Shown here one piece after another: positions 53,216 through 64,000 of a DNA stretch of 64,000 nucleotides. Under the pieces are notes generated by a model. That model saw nothing but the letters and a program-made list of their open reading frames with translations. It did not search any database and was not told where the DNA came from. The position numbers were made by a program, and so were the translations under genes. The DNA is from Mesoplasma tabanidae (GTDB lineage Bacteria; Bacillota_I; Bacilli_A; Mycoplasmatales; Mycoplasmataceae): positions 558,001-622,000 of the forward strand of contig NZ_CP024969.1 in NCBI RefSeq assembly GCF_002804025.1. Reading direction: 5' to 3'. How positions within the stretch are numbered: position 1 is the first letter of the stretch; every line of letters starts with the position of its first letter.

Positions 53216-54568
53216 TTAAAAACCAAATCCTCCTTTTCCCATTCCAGGCATTCCTGGCATTCGCCCGCTTTTCATCATCTTAGCCATTTCAAGAACTTGT
53301 TTTTTACCTTTATCAAATGAATTGATTAATTCGTTTAATTCTTTTTCTGTACGACCAGAACCACTAATTATTCTATTTTTTCTAGTAAGTGATTTCAACA
53401 ATTTAGGTTCTCTTCTTTCTTTTAGTGTCATTGAATCCATTAAGATTGAAAATACAACTAATTTTCTTTGTGCATCAGAAATTTGATTTTCTGAAATTTT
53501 AGCACCCGGCATCATTTTCATAATTCCACCAATGTTACCCATTTTTGAAACTTGAACTAATTGGTTTCTTAAATCCTCTAAATCAAATTGCCCCATGAAC
53601 ATACGTTTCATAGTTTTTTGCATTGAACGCTCATCAATATTATCAACAACTTTTTCAAAAAGAGTTTCAATATCTCCCATTCCAAGAATTCTGTCAGCCA
53701 TTCTTTTTGGATAGAATGGAGCAAGTGCAGAAACACCTTCACCTTCCCCGATAAACTTAATTGGCAGTTTAGTCATGTATCTAATTGATAATGTAGCTCC
53801 TCCACGAGCATCTCCATCTAACTTAGTTACAATAACTCCAGTTAGTTTTAATTGATTATTAAATTCATTTGTTACATTAATGATTTCTTGTCCAATCATT
53901 CCATCAACTACTAATAAAGTTTCACTTGGTGATGTTGATTTTCTTAAATCATTTAATTCATTCATTAAATCTTTATCAATTTGTAAGCGTCCAGCAGTAT
54001 CTAATATAACAACATCATGTCCATTTTTTTCGGCAAAATCTAGAGCTTGTTTTGCAGTTTTTAATGGTGATTGTTTCCCTTGTTCAAAAACGGGAATATT
54101 GTTTTTATTTCCTAATTCAACTAATTGATCAATTGCACCAGGTCTATAAATATCAAGCCCTACTAATAAAGGTTTTTTAGCCTCTTTTTTTGCTAAGTAG
54201 TGTGCTAATTTAGATGAAGAAGTAGTTTTTCCTGATCCTTGTAAACCAACCATCATAATAACTGAAGGTTTTTTAGAAAGATTTAAAGGAGCTTTTTCAG
54301 TTCCTAAAATATCAATTAATTCTTCATGAACAATTTTCAACATTTGTTGGTGTGATGTAACACCTTCTTGAATATATTCACCTACTGTTTTTTCTTTTAT
54401 CTTACTTATTAATTCTTTTACTACTTCAACATTAACGTCAGCTTCTAATAACGCTAATCGTATTTCACGTAGTGTTTCTTGAATGTTTTCTTCATTCAAT
54501 GTAGATTTTTTAATATTTTTCTCCATTGATTTTTTCATTCTTTTAGTTAAAAAATCTCCAAATGCCAT
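53216..54568 (-). CDS. ffh: signal recognition particle protein Ffh
   Basis: 450 residues. NG GTPase domain: GLQGSGKTTSSSKLA near 107, DTAGRLQIDKDL, TKLDGDARGG. The C-terminal M domain is Met-rich (for example MKRMFMGQF, MKMMPG, MAKMMKSGRMPGMPGMG) and binds signal peptides and 4.5S RNA. ATG 54566-54568 was preferred over ATG 54574 because GGAGGT lies at ideal spacing and MAFGDF is the conserved start. Confidence 0.97.
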   Translation of the reverse strand: MAFGDFLTKRMKKSMEKNIKKSTLNEENIQETLREIRLALLEADVNVEVVKELISKIKEKTVGEYIQEGVTSHQQMLKIVHEELIDILGTEKAPLNLSKKPSVIMMVGLQGSGKTTSSSKLAHYLAKKEAKKPLLVGLDIYRPGAIDQLVELGNKNNIPVFEQGKQSPLKTAKQALDFAEKNGHDVVILDTAGRLQIDKDLMNELNDLRKSTSPSETLLVVDGMIGQEIINVTNEFNNQLKLTGVIVTKLDGDARGGATLSIRYMTKLPIKFIGEGEGVSALAPFYPKRMADRILGMGDIETLFEKVVDNIDERSMQKTMKRMFMGQFDLEDLRNQLVQVSKMGNIGGIMKMMPGAKISENQISDAQRKLVVFSILMDSMTLKERREPKLLKSLTRKNRIISGSGRTEKELNELINSFDKGKKQVLEMAKMMKSGRMPGMPGMGKGGFGF

Positions 54569-54624
54569 ATGCATACCTCCAGTTTTAATCTTTATTTATT
54601 ATACCAAACTTAACATTCAAAATA

Positions 54625-54645
54625 AAAATGCCATAAGGCATTTTT
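54625..54645. terminator. intrinsic terminator of asnS
   Basis: AAAAATGCC/GGCATTTTT stem with ATAA loop and T-runs on both sides. Confidence 0.82.
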
Positions 54646-54660
54646 TGAATTATTGTTTAA

Positions 54661-56025
54661 TTAGTATAGTAATGATTTAGGTGTTCTTGGGAAAGGAATA
54701 ACATCTCTAATATTTGAAGCACCTGTAATGTACATAATTAATCTTTCAAATCCTAATCCAAATCCAGCAGATTTATAGAATCCATATTTTCTTAATCCAA
54801 TGTATCAGTCTAGTTCTTCAGGGTTAATTCCATAGAACTCACATCTTTGAAGAATCTTGTCTAAGTTGGCTTCACGTTCACTTCCGCCACATAATTCACC
54901 AATTCCAGGAACTAGTAAATCTACAGCAGCAACTGTTTTACCATCATCATTTTGTTTCATATAAAATGATTTAATATCTTTTGGATAGTTAATGACAAAT
55001 GTTGGACATTTATTAATTTCTTCACAAATAAATCTTTCGTGTTCTGTACCTAAATCCAATCCAAAGTAAATGTTATTTTCTTCAAACTTATGACCTTTAT
55101 CAATAGCATTTTGTAAAGTTTTTAAAACATCTTCATAAGTATTAACTTTAAATTGAGCATTAACAATTCCTGTGATTTTATCAATTAATCCTGGCTCTAA
55201 TTGTTCTTGTAAGAATTCTAACTCAGTCATGTTTTTTTCTAAAACATAACCAACAACACTTTTTAACATATCTTGCATTAATTGAATGTTTTCATTGATA
55301 TCTGCAAAAGCAACTTCTGGTTCAATCATTCAAAATTCTGATGCATGTTTTGTTGTATGTGAATTTTCAGCTCTAAAAGTTGGCCCAAAAGTGTAAATGT
55401 TTTTAAATGCTTGTGCAAATGATTCACCATTTAATTGTCCTGAAACTGTTAAACTAGCTTTTTTACCAAAAAAATCATTAGCATAATCTTTATCTTCGTT
55501 AACTGTAACTACAAATTGCTCTCCAGCACCTTCAGCATCATTTGAAGTAATGACTGGTGTTGTTACATAAACATAATTATTTTCTTGAAAGAACTTGTGA
55601 ATTGCAAAAGCTGCAGTTGAGCGAATTCTAAAAATTGCTTGAAATGTTTTTGTTCTAGCTCTTAAATGTGAAATCTCTCTTAAAAATTCAGGAGAATGTT
55701 CTTTTTTTTGTAAAGGGTATTCTTCAACAGCTTGGTCTAGTAAAACAATTGAAGTTGCATTAATTTCAAAAGGTTGAGGTCTTGATGGAGTTGGCACTAA
55801 AATACCTTCTATTTCAACAATTGAACTCACTCTTGCTTTACTTCCATCTTCAAAACCAATAGTTTCAGGTTTATAAACAACTTGTAAGTCATTTAAAACA
55901 GTTCCATCGTTTAAAACCATGAAGCTAACTACTTTTCCTTGACGATTTGATCTAACTCTACCAATAATTGTTACTTTTTGTTCTTTTAAAGTATCATGGT
56001 TGTCATATAAAAATTTAATATCCAT
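54661..56025 (-). CDS. asnS: asparaginyl-tRNA synthetase
   Basis: 454 residues. N-terminal OB-fold anticodon-binding domain ([14 protein letters not shown]), then class IIb catalytic domain with [25 protein letters not shown] (motif 2 region, shown in part) and [15 protein letters not shown] (motif 3). AENSHT distinguishes AsnRS from AspRS. Starts one base after the stop frame of the upstream-lying HAD gene's 3' end; ATG 56023-56025 after AAGGAGAAT. Confidence 0.96.
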
Positions 56026-56026
56026 A

Positions 56027-56875
56027 TTATTCTCCTTTTAAAACATATTTTTCTATAAATTTACCAACTCCACCATTTAGGTTTGTGTCAGTTTCATATT
56101 TTGCTATCTTTTTAATATCAGGTACTGAATTACCCATTGCTACTGAGTTTGGAACAACTTCAAACATACTAATGTCATTCATATTATCTCCAAATATTAA
56201 AATATCTTCTAATTGAATATTTAACAGTTCTGCTAATTTTAATACACCATTTCCTTTACTTGCTTTTACATTAATAAACTCATAAATTGGTGTTGATTCT
56301 ACATTACTTCTCATCTTATTTAATTCATTAGACTTGTTTGTACTTTCAAATCACTCAAGCATTGCAGCTTCTTCTTTTTCTTCAACAAATATCATGAATT
56401 GAATAACGTCTTGATAATTTTCAAAAGTTTTTACATCAATTGGTTCAACATCATATTTATCGACTCATTTTCTATCTTTCAATGACTTAACATTTATATC
56501 AAGTTTATTTCAGTAAGCATGAGCAGGTACTTTTGTATATGCTAATGTAGGAATATTTAATTCAAACATTTTATTCATAAATTCTTTGACTAATTCTATA
56601 TTAATAGTTTCACAATAAGTTAGTTCAAATGATGATACTTTTGAAATGACTGAACCATTTGAAAAAATTGAAACATCAGAATGTTTATCTACATCAAACA
56701 TTTTAGCTCTTACTGATCCACTTGATCATCCTTGTCCAGTAACTACTGCTACATGAACTCCTTGTTCTGAAACTTTTTTTAGCATTTGTAAATCAAACTG
56801 ATTTGATATTTTTCCATGCTCTAAAATAGTCCCATCTAAATCTGTTGCAATTAATTTAATATTAGTTAATTTCAT
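56027..56875 (-). CDS. Cof-type HAD-superfamily phosphatase
   Basis: 282 residues. DLDGTIL near 12 (nucleophile Asp), VTGQGWSSGS motif II, SKGNGVLKLAE with motif III Lys, and FGDNMNDISMF motif IV; the cap domain fits the Cof/IIB group. Probably dephosphorylates sugar phosphates or nucleotides. The ATG directly follows the stop of the upstream hydrolase (TAAATG). Confidence 0.9.
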
Positions 56876-58027
56876 TTATTTTATTTTTCCTTTTTTCTTG
56901 TTTTTAGTTGAATTTACATAGAAGGTATTTACTTCATATTTTTCTAAAAAATTATTATCAATAATTTCAGAATTAATACCTAAATTTTTTAAAGCTTTTT
57001 CAGTTATTTCATCATCTTTCATTATTTTATTTTCAAACATTAATCAGCGATAAACTGTTTGATAATAATGATGTTTTAAAGATAAGCAATGAGAAGAATA
57101 ATCATAAATTAAAATTTCATCATCTCTAGAATAAATTGATCTTTTATCAAACAATCTCATTGAATCATCAAATGGTGTTACACTATCATTTCTACAATGT
57201 AAGAAAAACATTGGGAATATCAGCTTTAAATCAGTTTCATAATATTTAAAAATATCTAAATCATTTCAATCTAAATCAGTATCTTGAATTTGGTTCTTAA
57301 TAATTTTTTTGATAGATTTATTAACTTTTTTATAGCTAACAAAATTTTTTAACCAAACATTTCTTGTGTGTACTAAAAGCGTTTTAATACTTCCATAATA
57401 AGAATCACAAATTGCTCATTTAATATTATATTTTGAAAATTCTTCATTGTATTTTACAATGCCATATTGCATTGTAAAACCACCCATACTCATTCCTACT
57501 AAACCAATTGATTCAGGTTTGTGATTTTCATATAATCATTTCATGGCTGCTCTAAAGTCTTTAACTTCACTAGCTCCCATAGTAACAAAATCAGTACTTT
57601 GAGAGTCACCATGGTTTCTAAAATCAAAAACCATAATATTGTAGCCTAATTCAATAAACGGTCTAGCTTCAAATAAACCTCAATATTTATGTCCTGCAAA
57701 TCAATGTAATGATACAACTCATTTTTTAGAATTTGGATTAGTAATATATTTTAATCCTGAAATAATTACACCATCTTCTGTTTCAAAATTAAAAGGAATT
57801 AAATTATCTGTTGCTTTTAACTGTAATTGCGGTGTTTTATAAAATTTACGCATAATTTTATTCATGCGTCTTAATTCTGGATAATAGTATTTATTTTTAT
57901 TTGTTTGACCCATTGTTGTCTCTAAAAGTTTATAAAAAAGTTTAAATCGTAAATTAACTCTTTTAAATATTCTAGTTCCCAATTTTGATCTGGTCTTTTT
58001 ATGATTCTTTATATTTACTTTGGACAT
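56876..58027 (-). CDS. alpha/beta hydrolase with basic N-terminal extension
   Basis: 383 residues. A Lys/Arg-rich ~40-residue N-terminus is followed by a serine-hydrolase domain: WVVSLHWFAGHKYWG oxyanion region, FDFRNHGDSQ, nucleophile elbow GMSMGG (intact, unlike 48871-49800), HCRNDSVTPFDD acid loop and YSSHCLSL for the His. Resembles peptidase S9-like or esterase proteins of the family; substrate unknown. It ends where the HAD gene begins. Confidence 0.88.
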
Positions 58028-58039
58028 ATATTAATCTCC

Positions 58040-58822
58040 TTATTTTTTTTCGCTATTTAAATAGTGGTAAATTAATAAATCATTAAAGTAATGGAAAGGT
58101 AATGATTTTGAAATTAAAACATTATCATCATTTATTTCAACACCATCAACAATTAATGTATGAATTAAACTTGCATTTAATTCAACTTCTTTTGATGGCA
58201 CTTTACCTGAAATAAAAATTGATTTACCTTTTTGTTTTTTAATTGCTTCAATAACTTTTGCTAAATGAGTAGATGTTCCATATTTTGTTAAAAATATATA
58301 CAAGTCATTTGTTTGAGTATTCTTGATTCTATTGTTAATTGAATCTCAATCAGAATCTAACAATGTTACATTTATTCCTTGATTGTAAAAAAAGTTTGAA
58401 AGATCCATTGCTGGTCCTCTTAATACTGCTTCTCAATAACAAACAACTATTCTTGGAGATGAATCAATAAGCTTGATTGTTTTAACCAAATTGGCTTTTT
58501 TAATTAAAGTATAATTTTGCTTAATTAAATTAATATATCCGTTTGCTACGTTTTCATCATTTTTTGCAATATTTAATTCTGCATGTTCAACATCATTTGC
58601 CAAACAAATCATAAAGTCTCTATATCCATCGATGTTCATTTTTTTCAATAAATTATAAATTGCACTAAAACCTGTTTTTGCACGTCTTGCTAATTCATCA
58701 ATTTTGATATTTTCTTCTACTATTTGTTTTGAGTTATTTTTAATATAATCAACAATTATTAACTCACGTGTAGTTAAATTGTTTTCTTCGATTGTTGATA
58801 ATTTTGCTAAAAAAGATCTCAT
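58040..58822 (-). CDS. RpiR/MurR-family transcriptional regulator
   Basis: 260 residues. N-terminal HTH_6 domain (LTTRELIIVDYIKNNSKQI, IKIDELARRAKTGFSAIYNL, LKKMNIDGYRDF) and a C-terminal SIS-like sugar-phosphate-binding domain (about 120-245). The family senses phosphosugars. ATG 58820-58822 (MRSFLAKL) chosen because GGAGGAAAC precedes it. It lies between tsaD and a hydrolase in one operon; target genes not evident. Confidence 0.85.
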
Positions 58823-58888
58823 GTTTCCTCCGATTTGTAATTTGTGCTTTTGCATAAATATTTATTATATTTTATCATTTTTTGGAAA

Positions 58889-59842
58889 TTAATTACTACT
58901 TTTTATTTTTTCATATGCTAATTTGGCTATCATAGCTGCATTATCAGTACAGTATTCCATTTTAGGCACAAAGGTATTTGAAATATTATATTTTTTTCCT
59001 AGACTTAATATTATATTTCTTATTTCACTATTCGCACTAACACCACCAGCAACTGTAAGTGTTTTTGGTTGAAATTCAGTGATTGCTTTTTCAAGTTTTT
59101 TTTCAATTATTTTTGTTGCTGTATATTGAAAACTTGCTGCAATATCTACAATAGGAATGCTTTCATCTTTTTGAGATAAATTATGAATAATGTTGATAAC
59201 CGCAGTTTTTAAGCCTGAGTATGAAAAATCATAACTTTCATCGTTTTTTGGGATAGGAAATGTGAAAGCATTTTTGTTTCCTTCCTGAGCCAATTTATCA
59301 ATTTTTGGACCACCTGGATAACCTAATCCCATTACTCTTGCAACTTTGTCATAACATTCACCAATTGCATCATCTAAAGTTGAACCAATGACTTTAAATT
59401 CATTTGGTGAATTAATGATTTCAATTTGAGTGTGCCCACCACTAACAACCATTGCTAATACAGGATAAATGAACTCATTTTCAATTGATGCTCCATAAAT
59501 GTGTCCTTCAATATGATGTAAAGGCATCAATGGTTTATCAATGTAATTTGCAATTGTTTCAGCAACTAATTTTCCAATAATTAATGAACCTATTAAACCT
59601 GGTTTTTCAGTATATGCTACATGATCTATTTCTTCAATTTTAGTATTTGAAGATTCTAGTGCAGCTTTGATTACTCAAGATATATTTTCTAAATGTAATC
59701 TTGCAGCTAGTTCAGGAACAACACCCCCAAAATTAACGTGTTGATCTATTTGTGAAGAAATAATATTTGTTAATATTTTTCCATCATCAATTATTGAAAT
59801 TGAAAACTCATCACAACTTGATTCAATAGCTAATATTTTCAT
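58889..59842 (-). CDS. tsaD: tRNA N6-threonylcarbamoyladenosine transferase TsaD
   Basis: 317 residues. N-terminal [25 protein letters not shown], the metal-binding HHIEGH near 111-116, SGGHTQIE, the phosphate loop [14 protein letters not shown], and C-terminal [12 protein letters not shown] and CTDNAAMIA. Makes t6A37 in ANN-decoding tRNAs. Start at 59842 follows AAGGAGAA. Confidence 0.96.
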
Positions 59843-59855
59843 ATTTTCTCCTTTT

Positions 59856-60260
59856 TTATAATGAACTTATAAATTCTTCATACATTTTTGATATGTTATA
59901 TCCAAATTTTTGTGCATCTTGCGTATGTAAATAATCTATTTTAAAAATATTATTATTTTTAAAAATTATAGTTAAATCAGCTGTATCACCAAGAACTTTT
60001 AGTTTTACATCATCAATTTGTTCTAATCCATATTGTTTTATTTGACTTGCTGTTTGGATGAACTTGCTTATTGTAAATAGTCTTTTGTTAGTTAGCAAAA
60101 CCATATGCGCAAAAGCATTAATTTCACCAACAATAATATCTATTACATATTCATCAGATAAAAAATACTTTTCAACTTCATGAAACTCTTTTTTATCTAA
60201 CAATTCATACTTATCAAAATTGTAAATTTCTAATTTACTTAAATAATTTTTATTGTTCAT
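59856..60260 (-). CDS. small protein with PH-like fold, unknown function
   Basis: 134 residues. [14 protein letters not shown] and the surrounding strand pattern resemble bacterial PH (YokE-like) domains, ending in a C-terminal helix. No membrane segment. The ATG has no Shine-Dalgarno; an extended -10 (TGCTATAAT) lies six bases upstream, so the mRNA is probably leaderless. First gene of the tsaD operon. Confidence 0.72.
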   Translation of the reverse strand: MNNKNYLSKLEIYNFDKYELLDKKEFHEVEKYFLSDEYVIDIIVGEINAFAHMVLLTNKRLFTISKFIQTASQIKQYGLEQIDDVKLKVLGDTADLTIIFKNNNIFKIDYLHTQDAQKFGYNISKMYEEFISSL

Positions 60261-60266
60261 AAATAG

Positions 60267-60275
60267 ATTATAGCA
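60267..60275 (-). promoter_or_regulatory. extended -10 promoter giving a leaderless mRNA
   Basis: TGC followed by TATAAT on the minus strand (-10 at 60267-60272), six bases before the ATG at 60260. Transcription would begin at or next to the start codon. Confidence 0.6.
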
Positions 60276-60284
60276 AATAAAAAA

Positions 60285-60302
60285 ACCACATTATAAAGTG
60301 GT
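60285..60302 (-). terminator. intrinsic terminator of nrnA
   Basis: ACCACTTTATAATGTGGT hairpin then TTTTTTT on the minus strand, abutting the TAG stop at 60303. Confidence 0.82.
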
Positions 60303-61247
60303 CTATACATTATCAATTATTATTTGATTTGCATCTTCAACAATTTGCATTGCTTCATCTAAATTATTAATTAGAGCTCCAGCAGCCATTTTATGACCAC
60401 CTCCGCCTCACTTAATAGCTAGTTCATTAACTGGAATACCATTTGAGCGGAATTCAACTCTTCATTTACCATCTTCTCTAATTGAAAAAGTCATTCAGAT
60501 ATCAATTTCTTCTAAGTCCTTTAATAAGTTTGAAAACTTACCATTTTCATCATAACTTAAATTATATTTTTTCATCAAATTTTCGTCTAAAATAATATAT
60601 CCAACTTTGTGCTCAGTTACTTTAGCTGATGCAATTAATTCTGATTGTAAAGCTAAAGCTGAAAATGAGCGTTTATACATTGTTTTATACATTTCAAAAA
60701 CATTAAAACCTGTTTCAATTAATTTTGCGCATACTTCAAAAGTTCTTGGTGTAATTCCACCAAATAAGAATCTTCCACTATCTGTACAGATTCCATGATA
60801 GATGACTCTAGCAGCAACTGGAGTAATTTCTCAGTTACTATTAATTGCTAAATCTCCAACCATTTCACTAGCACTTGTATAATTAACATCAACTCATGAT
60901 AAATCTCCATATGGAGTTGCATCTGGATGGTGATCAATTTTTAAAAAGAAAGCACCTTTATCATAGTTTTGATTATCAATTCTTTCAACATTACCACAAT
61001 CAGTCACAATTACTAATGCATCTTTAAAGATTGCTTCGTCTGTAAAAGTATCAGGTGCTCCTACATGTTTTAAGTATGCTATTTCTTCACCATAAGCATA
61101 AACTTCTTTATGCGGATAATTTGTTTTGATTAATTCTTTTAATCCTAATTGTGAGCCATAAGCATCTCCATCTGGAACAATGTGTCTTAAAATGATTATT
61201 TTGTCATATTTTTCAATAACTTCTTTTATTTGTTTATAAATTGTCAT
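60303..61247 (-). CDS. nrnA: DHH/DHHA1 oligoribonuclease, NrnA-like
   Basis: 314 residues. DHH domain motifs LRHIVPDGDAYGS, VTDCGNVERID, KIDHHPDA with Mn-binding residues; DHHA1 domain GGGGHKMAAGA near the C-terminus. Degrades nanoRNA and dephosphorylates pAp in relatives. Monocistronic: an upstream terminator (61314-61335) ends the preceding transcript, and 60285-60302 ends this one. Confidence 0.92.
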
Positions 61248-61313
61248 AAATCTCCTTATATTATTAATATTTTACCAACTATTTGATACAACATTTTATT
61301 TTACAATAAAAAA

Positions 61314-61335
61314 AGTAATCCCTTATGGAATTACT
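61314..61335 (-). terminator. intrinsic terminator
   Basis: AGTAAT-CC/GG-ATTACT stem, T-run on the minus strand, after the 61362-63035 gene. Confidence 0.8.
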
Positions 61336-61361
61336 AATTTTTATTAAATCTAAGCGACTAA

Positions 61362-63035
61362 TTATTTAGCTGCTTTTGTAGTAGATTTTGTAGATTTTTT
61401 TGCTTTTGCATTTTTTAATGCATCTGCTTCAACTACTTTACGTAATTCTCTAGCCATGTTTGGTGAAATTAAGTTGTTGATTAAGAAACTTGAAATTGAT
61501 AAGTAAATTCAGAATCCAACTAAAGTAACTCCATTAATTGCTGCGAAAATGCTTTGTAAGCTATGTCCATCTGGTCCATATAAAGCCATAAAGTTTGAAA
61601 CAGTAGCAATAGTTCATGCGATCATTGGTAAAATGATTCCATCAACTAATAATTTTTTAGATAATGTTTTATGTTGTTTGTAGCTATCTACTAATGTAGC
61701 AATTACATAGAAAATTAAACTTGTTGATAATACTAAGTAAGCTACTGCTGAGAATCAAACTCAAATTTGAGCTGATGATCCTGGAGCAACGATGTTAACT
61801 TTAGATACACCAACAATTCCTGCTGAAATTGTGATGAAAGTTAATACGTATAATGAGTAGAAAATAATAGCTGGTTTAACTAAAATATTTTTGATGTTTT
61901 TGTATTGTTCATTTCTGAAGATCATTAATGAATGAGCAATAATAGTTAAAATTACTCAAGAAACGAAGAATGTAGCTGCTACAGTTAATGCTCTAACATC
62001 ACCTGTTAAGTTAGAAACTAATCCATTGATTAATCCCCCAACAAATGCTGAAATAATAACTGCTGGTATAAACATCGCAACTAAGAAGAAATTAAATTTA
62101 AAGATTTCTAAACTATAAATTTTTCACCCTAAATTGTTATCTGCTTTATCTTGTAATGCTTTATGGTAAGCAATTGAGTATTTTGAACCTGTTGCACAGT
62201 ATTCATATCCACGTTTTAAGTCAAAGAATAATTCATCTCCACGACCATTAATTGAACGTCTTCTTTCTTTTTCATACATTTCTTTGATAGATTCTGTAAC
62301 AACTCCTGCTGCTTCAGCAAAAACTGTTACATCTCCTTCTTTGATAAGTACTGAACAAATTTCATCCATCATAATGTTTAAGAATTCTGGTTTGAATGCC
62401 AATCCTGAATATGCTGCATAATCAGCTTTAACTGCTTCAAAGTTTCCTTCTGCTAATTTAGCTTGTAATGCTTCTGTAAATGAAATTGTTTTTTGGTAGT
62501 TGTATAAAACATTTGATTGACGGTTTTTCATGTATGATTTCATTCCAATAACTGTTCCAAATAATAATTGTTTTGTTAATGGTACGAACATTGCAAATAC
62601 TCCCCCAACTAAAATCATTTTGAATGGATCCAATAATGTTTTTAGTAATGAGTTGGCTGCCATAAATCCTGATAATACATATTTTTCATTTGTCAATGCT
62701 GTTAACTTTTGAATAAATTCAACATTACCTAGTGCTGATGGAGAAATCACATCTAACATTTTTGAAGGTGGTGTTACAGCATTTCCTTGTGCTGAAATGA
62801 AATCTGCAAATCCATTAACTTTCATTCATCCAACTAAAGAAATTGAATCTGTAAAACCTAATTTATTATTTGCAATGTAATCAAGAATTTCGGTTACTTT
62901 TGTATTTCAAACTGATGAACCTAATTGAGCTGCATCAATGTTATAAATAGCAACTGAATCAATTCAAGCTGAGTAACCAAAGTAAATAACTGCAACAACT
63001 AGTAATAAAATAACTAATCTAACTGTTTTTCTCAT
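61362..63035 (-). CDS. large multi-pass membrane protein, unknown function
   Basis: 557 residues. One N-terminal transmembrane helix (about 5-23), a ~90-residue outside segment, helices around 135-160, a cytoplasmic helical domain (about 165-290, with KERRRSINGRGDELFFDLKR), then about six helices (300-520) and a Lys-rich tail (KNAKAKKSTKSTTKAAK). I recognise no transporter signature; the C-terminal tail implies a cytoplasmic end. Strong AAAGGAATA site before ATG 63033-63035; own promoter and terminator. Confidence 0.8.
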
Positions 63036-63062
63036 TTTCTATATTCCTTTCTTTTAACTAAA

Positions 63063-63090
63063 ATATTATAACAAAAAAAATCAGTGTCAA
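63063..63090 (-). promoter_or_regulatory. promoter overlapping the leuS terminator
   Basis: Minus-strand TTGACA (63085-63090) lies in the loop of the leuS terminator. TAATAT (63063-63068) follows at 16 bases, or TATAAT (63065-63070) at 14. An eight-T run fills part of the spacer. Confidence 0.55.
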
Positions 63091-63099
63091 TACTGATTT
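63078..63099 (-). terminator. intrinsic terminator of leuS
   Basis: AAATCAGT/ACTGATTT stem followed by T-run on the minus strand. Confidence 0.85.
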
Positions 63100-63116
63100 T
63101 ATGTTTTTTTGTACCC

Positions 63117-64000
63117 TTATTTAATTACAATGTTAACAATTCTATCAACAACAGCAATCTCTTTAATAATTTCTTTATCCTTAATATAGCTAATAATATT
63201 CTCATGTTTCTTAGCTAATTCTAATAATTTATCTTTAATAGTTCCTTTTTCTACTTCAATAGTAGCTCTTAATTTACCATTAATTTGTAAAGCAATAACA
63301 ACTGTATTTGACACTAATTTACTTGGATCAAATACTGGTCAAACTTGTTTTGTGATTGAAGGAGCATGTCCTAGTTTTTCTCATAACTCTTCTCCAATGA
63401 ATGGAGCATAGATACTTAACATTTTTACAAACCCTTCAATGTATGGACGATAAACTGGTCCTTCATGTTTATAAACTGCATTAACAAAAATCATTAATTG
63501 TGATATTGCTGTATTAAATTTCAATGCTTCAATCATTTCGCTTACATTTTTAACTACATCATTATAAACAAAGTCTAGTTTAGCATCATTGACATCAGTT
63601 AATTCAATTGATACAACCATTCTATAAGCTCTATGAATTCATTTTAAAGCTGAATCTAATCCATCTTCGCTTCAAGGTAAAGATGCATCTAATGGTCCCA
63701 TAAACATTTCATATAATCTCAAACTATCTGCACCATGTGTTGAAACTATATCATCAGGGTTAATTACATTTCCTCATGACTTAGACATTTTTCTACCATC
63801 TGGTCCTAAAATCATTCCTTGATTAAATAATTGCTTAAATGGTTCTTTGACTGAAGTAATTCCTAAATCAAATAATACATAGTTTCAAAACCTTGCATAT
63901 AGTAAATGACCAACAGCATGTTCTTGTCCACCAACATATAAATCAACTGGCATTCATTTTTCAAAACGTTTTTTAGCTTCTTCACTATCAATATTAATAA
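63117..64000 (-). CDS. leuS: leucyl-tRNA synthetase, C-terminal part (runs off window)
   Basis: About 294 C-terminal residues. Contains the catalytic-domain end with [18 protein letters not shown] and the class I signature GRKMSKSWGNVI, then the helical anticodon-binding domain and the final LeuRS C-terminal domain ([23 protein letters not shown] end). Start lies beyond position 64000. Confidence 0.97.

Overview
The window is strongly AT-rich bacterial DNA that uses TGA for tryptophan: nearly every gene has in-frame TGA codons at conserved Trp positions, for example in eno, lepA, proS, asnS and leuS. Together with MKKLLS-type lipoprotein signals, Lipoprotein-17-like repeats, DUF285 repeats and the housekeeping gene set, this points to a mollicute, most likely the Mesoplasma/Entomoplasma/Spiroplasma group. 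Species and strain cannot be fixed from the sequence alone. Coordinates here come from reading TGA as Trp, which joins ORF pieces into full genes.

Layout. 1-2740: two adjacent half-ABC exporters. 3064-5186: two secreted proteins of unknown function. 5522-6967: a DUF2130-type coiled-coil protein. 7173-11813: a very large surface protein followed by a membrane protein with an HU-type DNA-binding domain. 12322-15247: a small membrane protein and an ABC-2 transporter operon. 15616-16488 (+): a predicted secreted ETX/MTX2-like pore-forming toxin with an elaborate leader. 16611-20002: pepV, a DnaJ-domain membrane protein, and the rplU-prp-rpmA operon behind a probable L21 leader. 20038-24596: a double-glycine-leader peptide gene, membrane proteins, a second ABC transporter, an acetyltransferase and a decayed membrane gene. 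24748-32729: an accessory island of lipoproteins (tandem-repeat, GH32-like, DUF285) and a Pr6Pr/DUF1600-like membrane protein. 32954-38788: hpt, ruvX, PAP2, a frameshifted cytidine-deaminase gene, eno and typA. 39134-44153: a second copy of the giant-surface-protein plus membrane-HU cassette. 44409-47036: an ASCH pseudogene, a NUDIX gene, a second Pr6Pr-like gene and a hypothetical. 47051-64000: core housekeeping genes (lepA, rnhA, proS, tRNA-Ser, rlmH, ffh, asnS, tsaD, nrnA, leuS) with a few hydrolases and a regulator.

The most unusual content is the duplicated two-gene cassette that pairs a single-pass giant surface protein with a two-pass membrane protein carrying a cytoplasmic HU domain. 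Next come two promoters whose -35/-10 spacer is essentially a 15-16 nt poly(A) tract (candidate phase switches), the ETX/MTX2-like toxin, and the double-glycine-leader peptide gene. The genome is very compact: intrinsic terminators are frequent and several contain the stop codon of the gene they end. Nearly all genes are on the minus strand; only the toxin, the deaminase pseudogene and typA are on plus.
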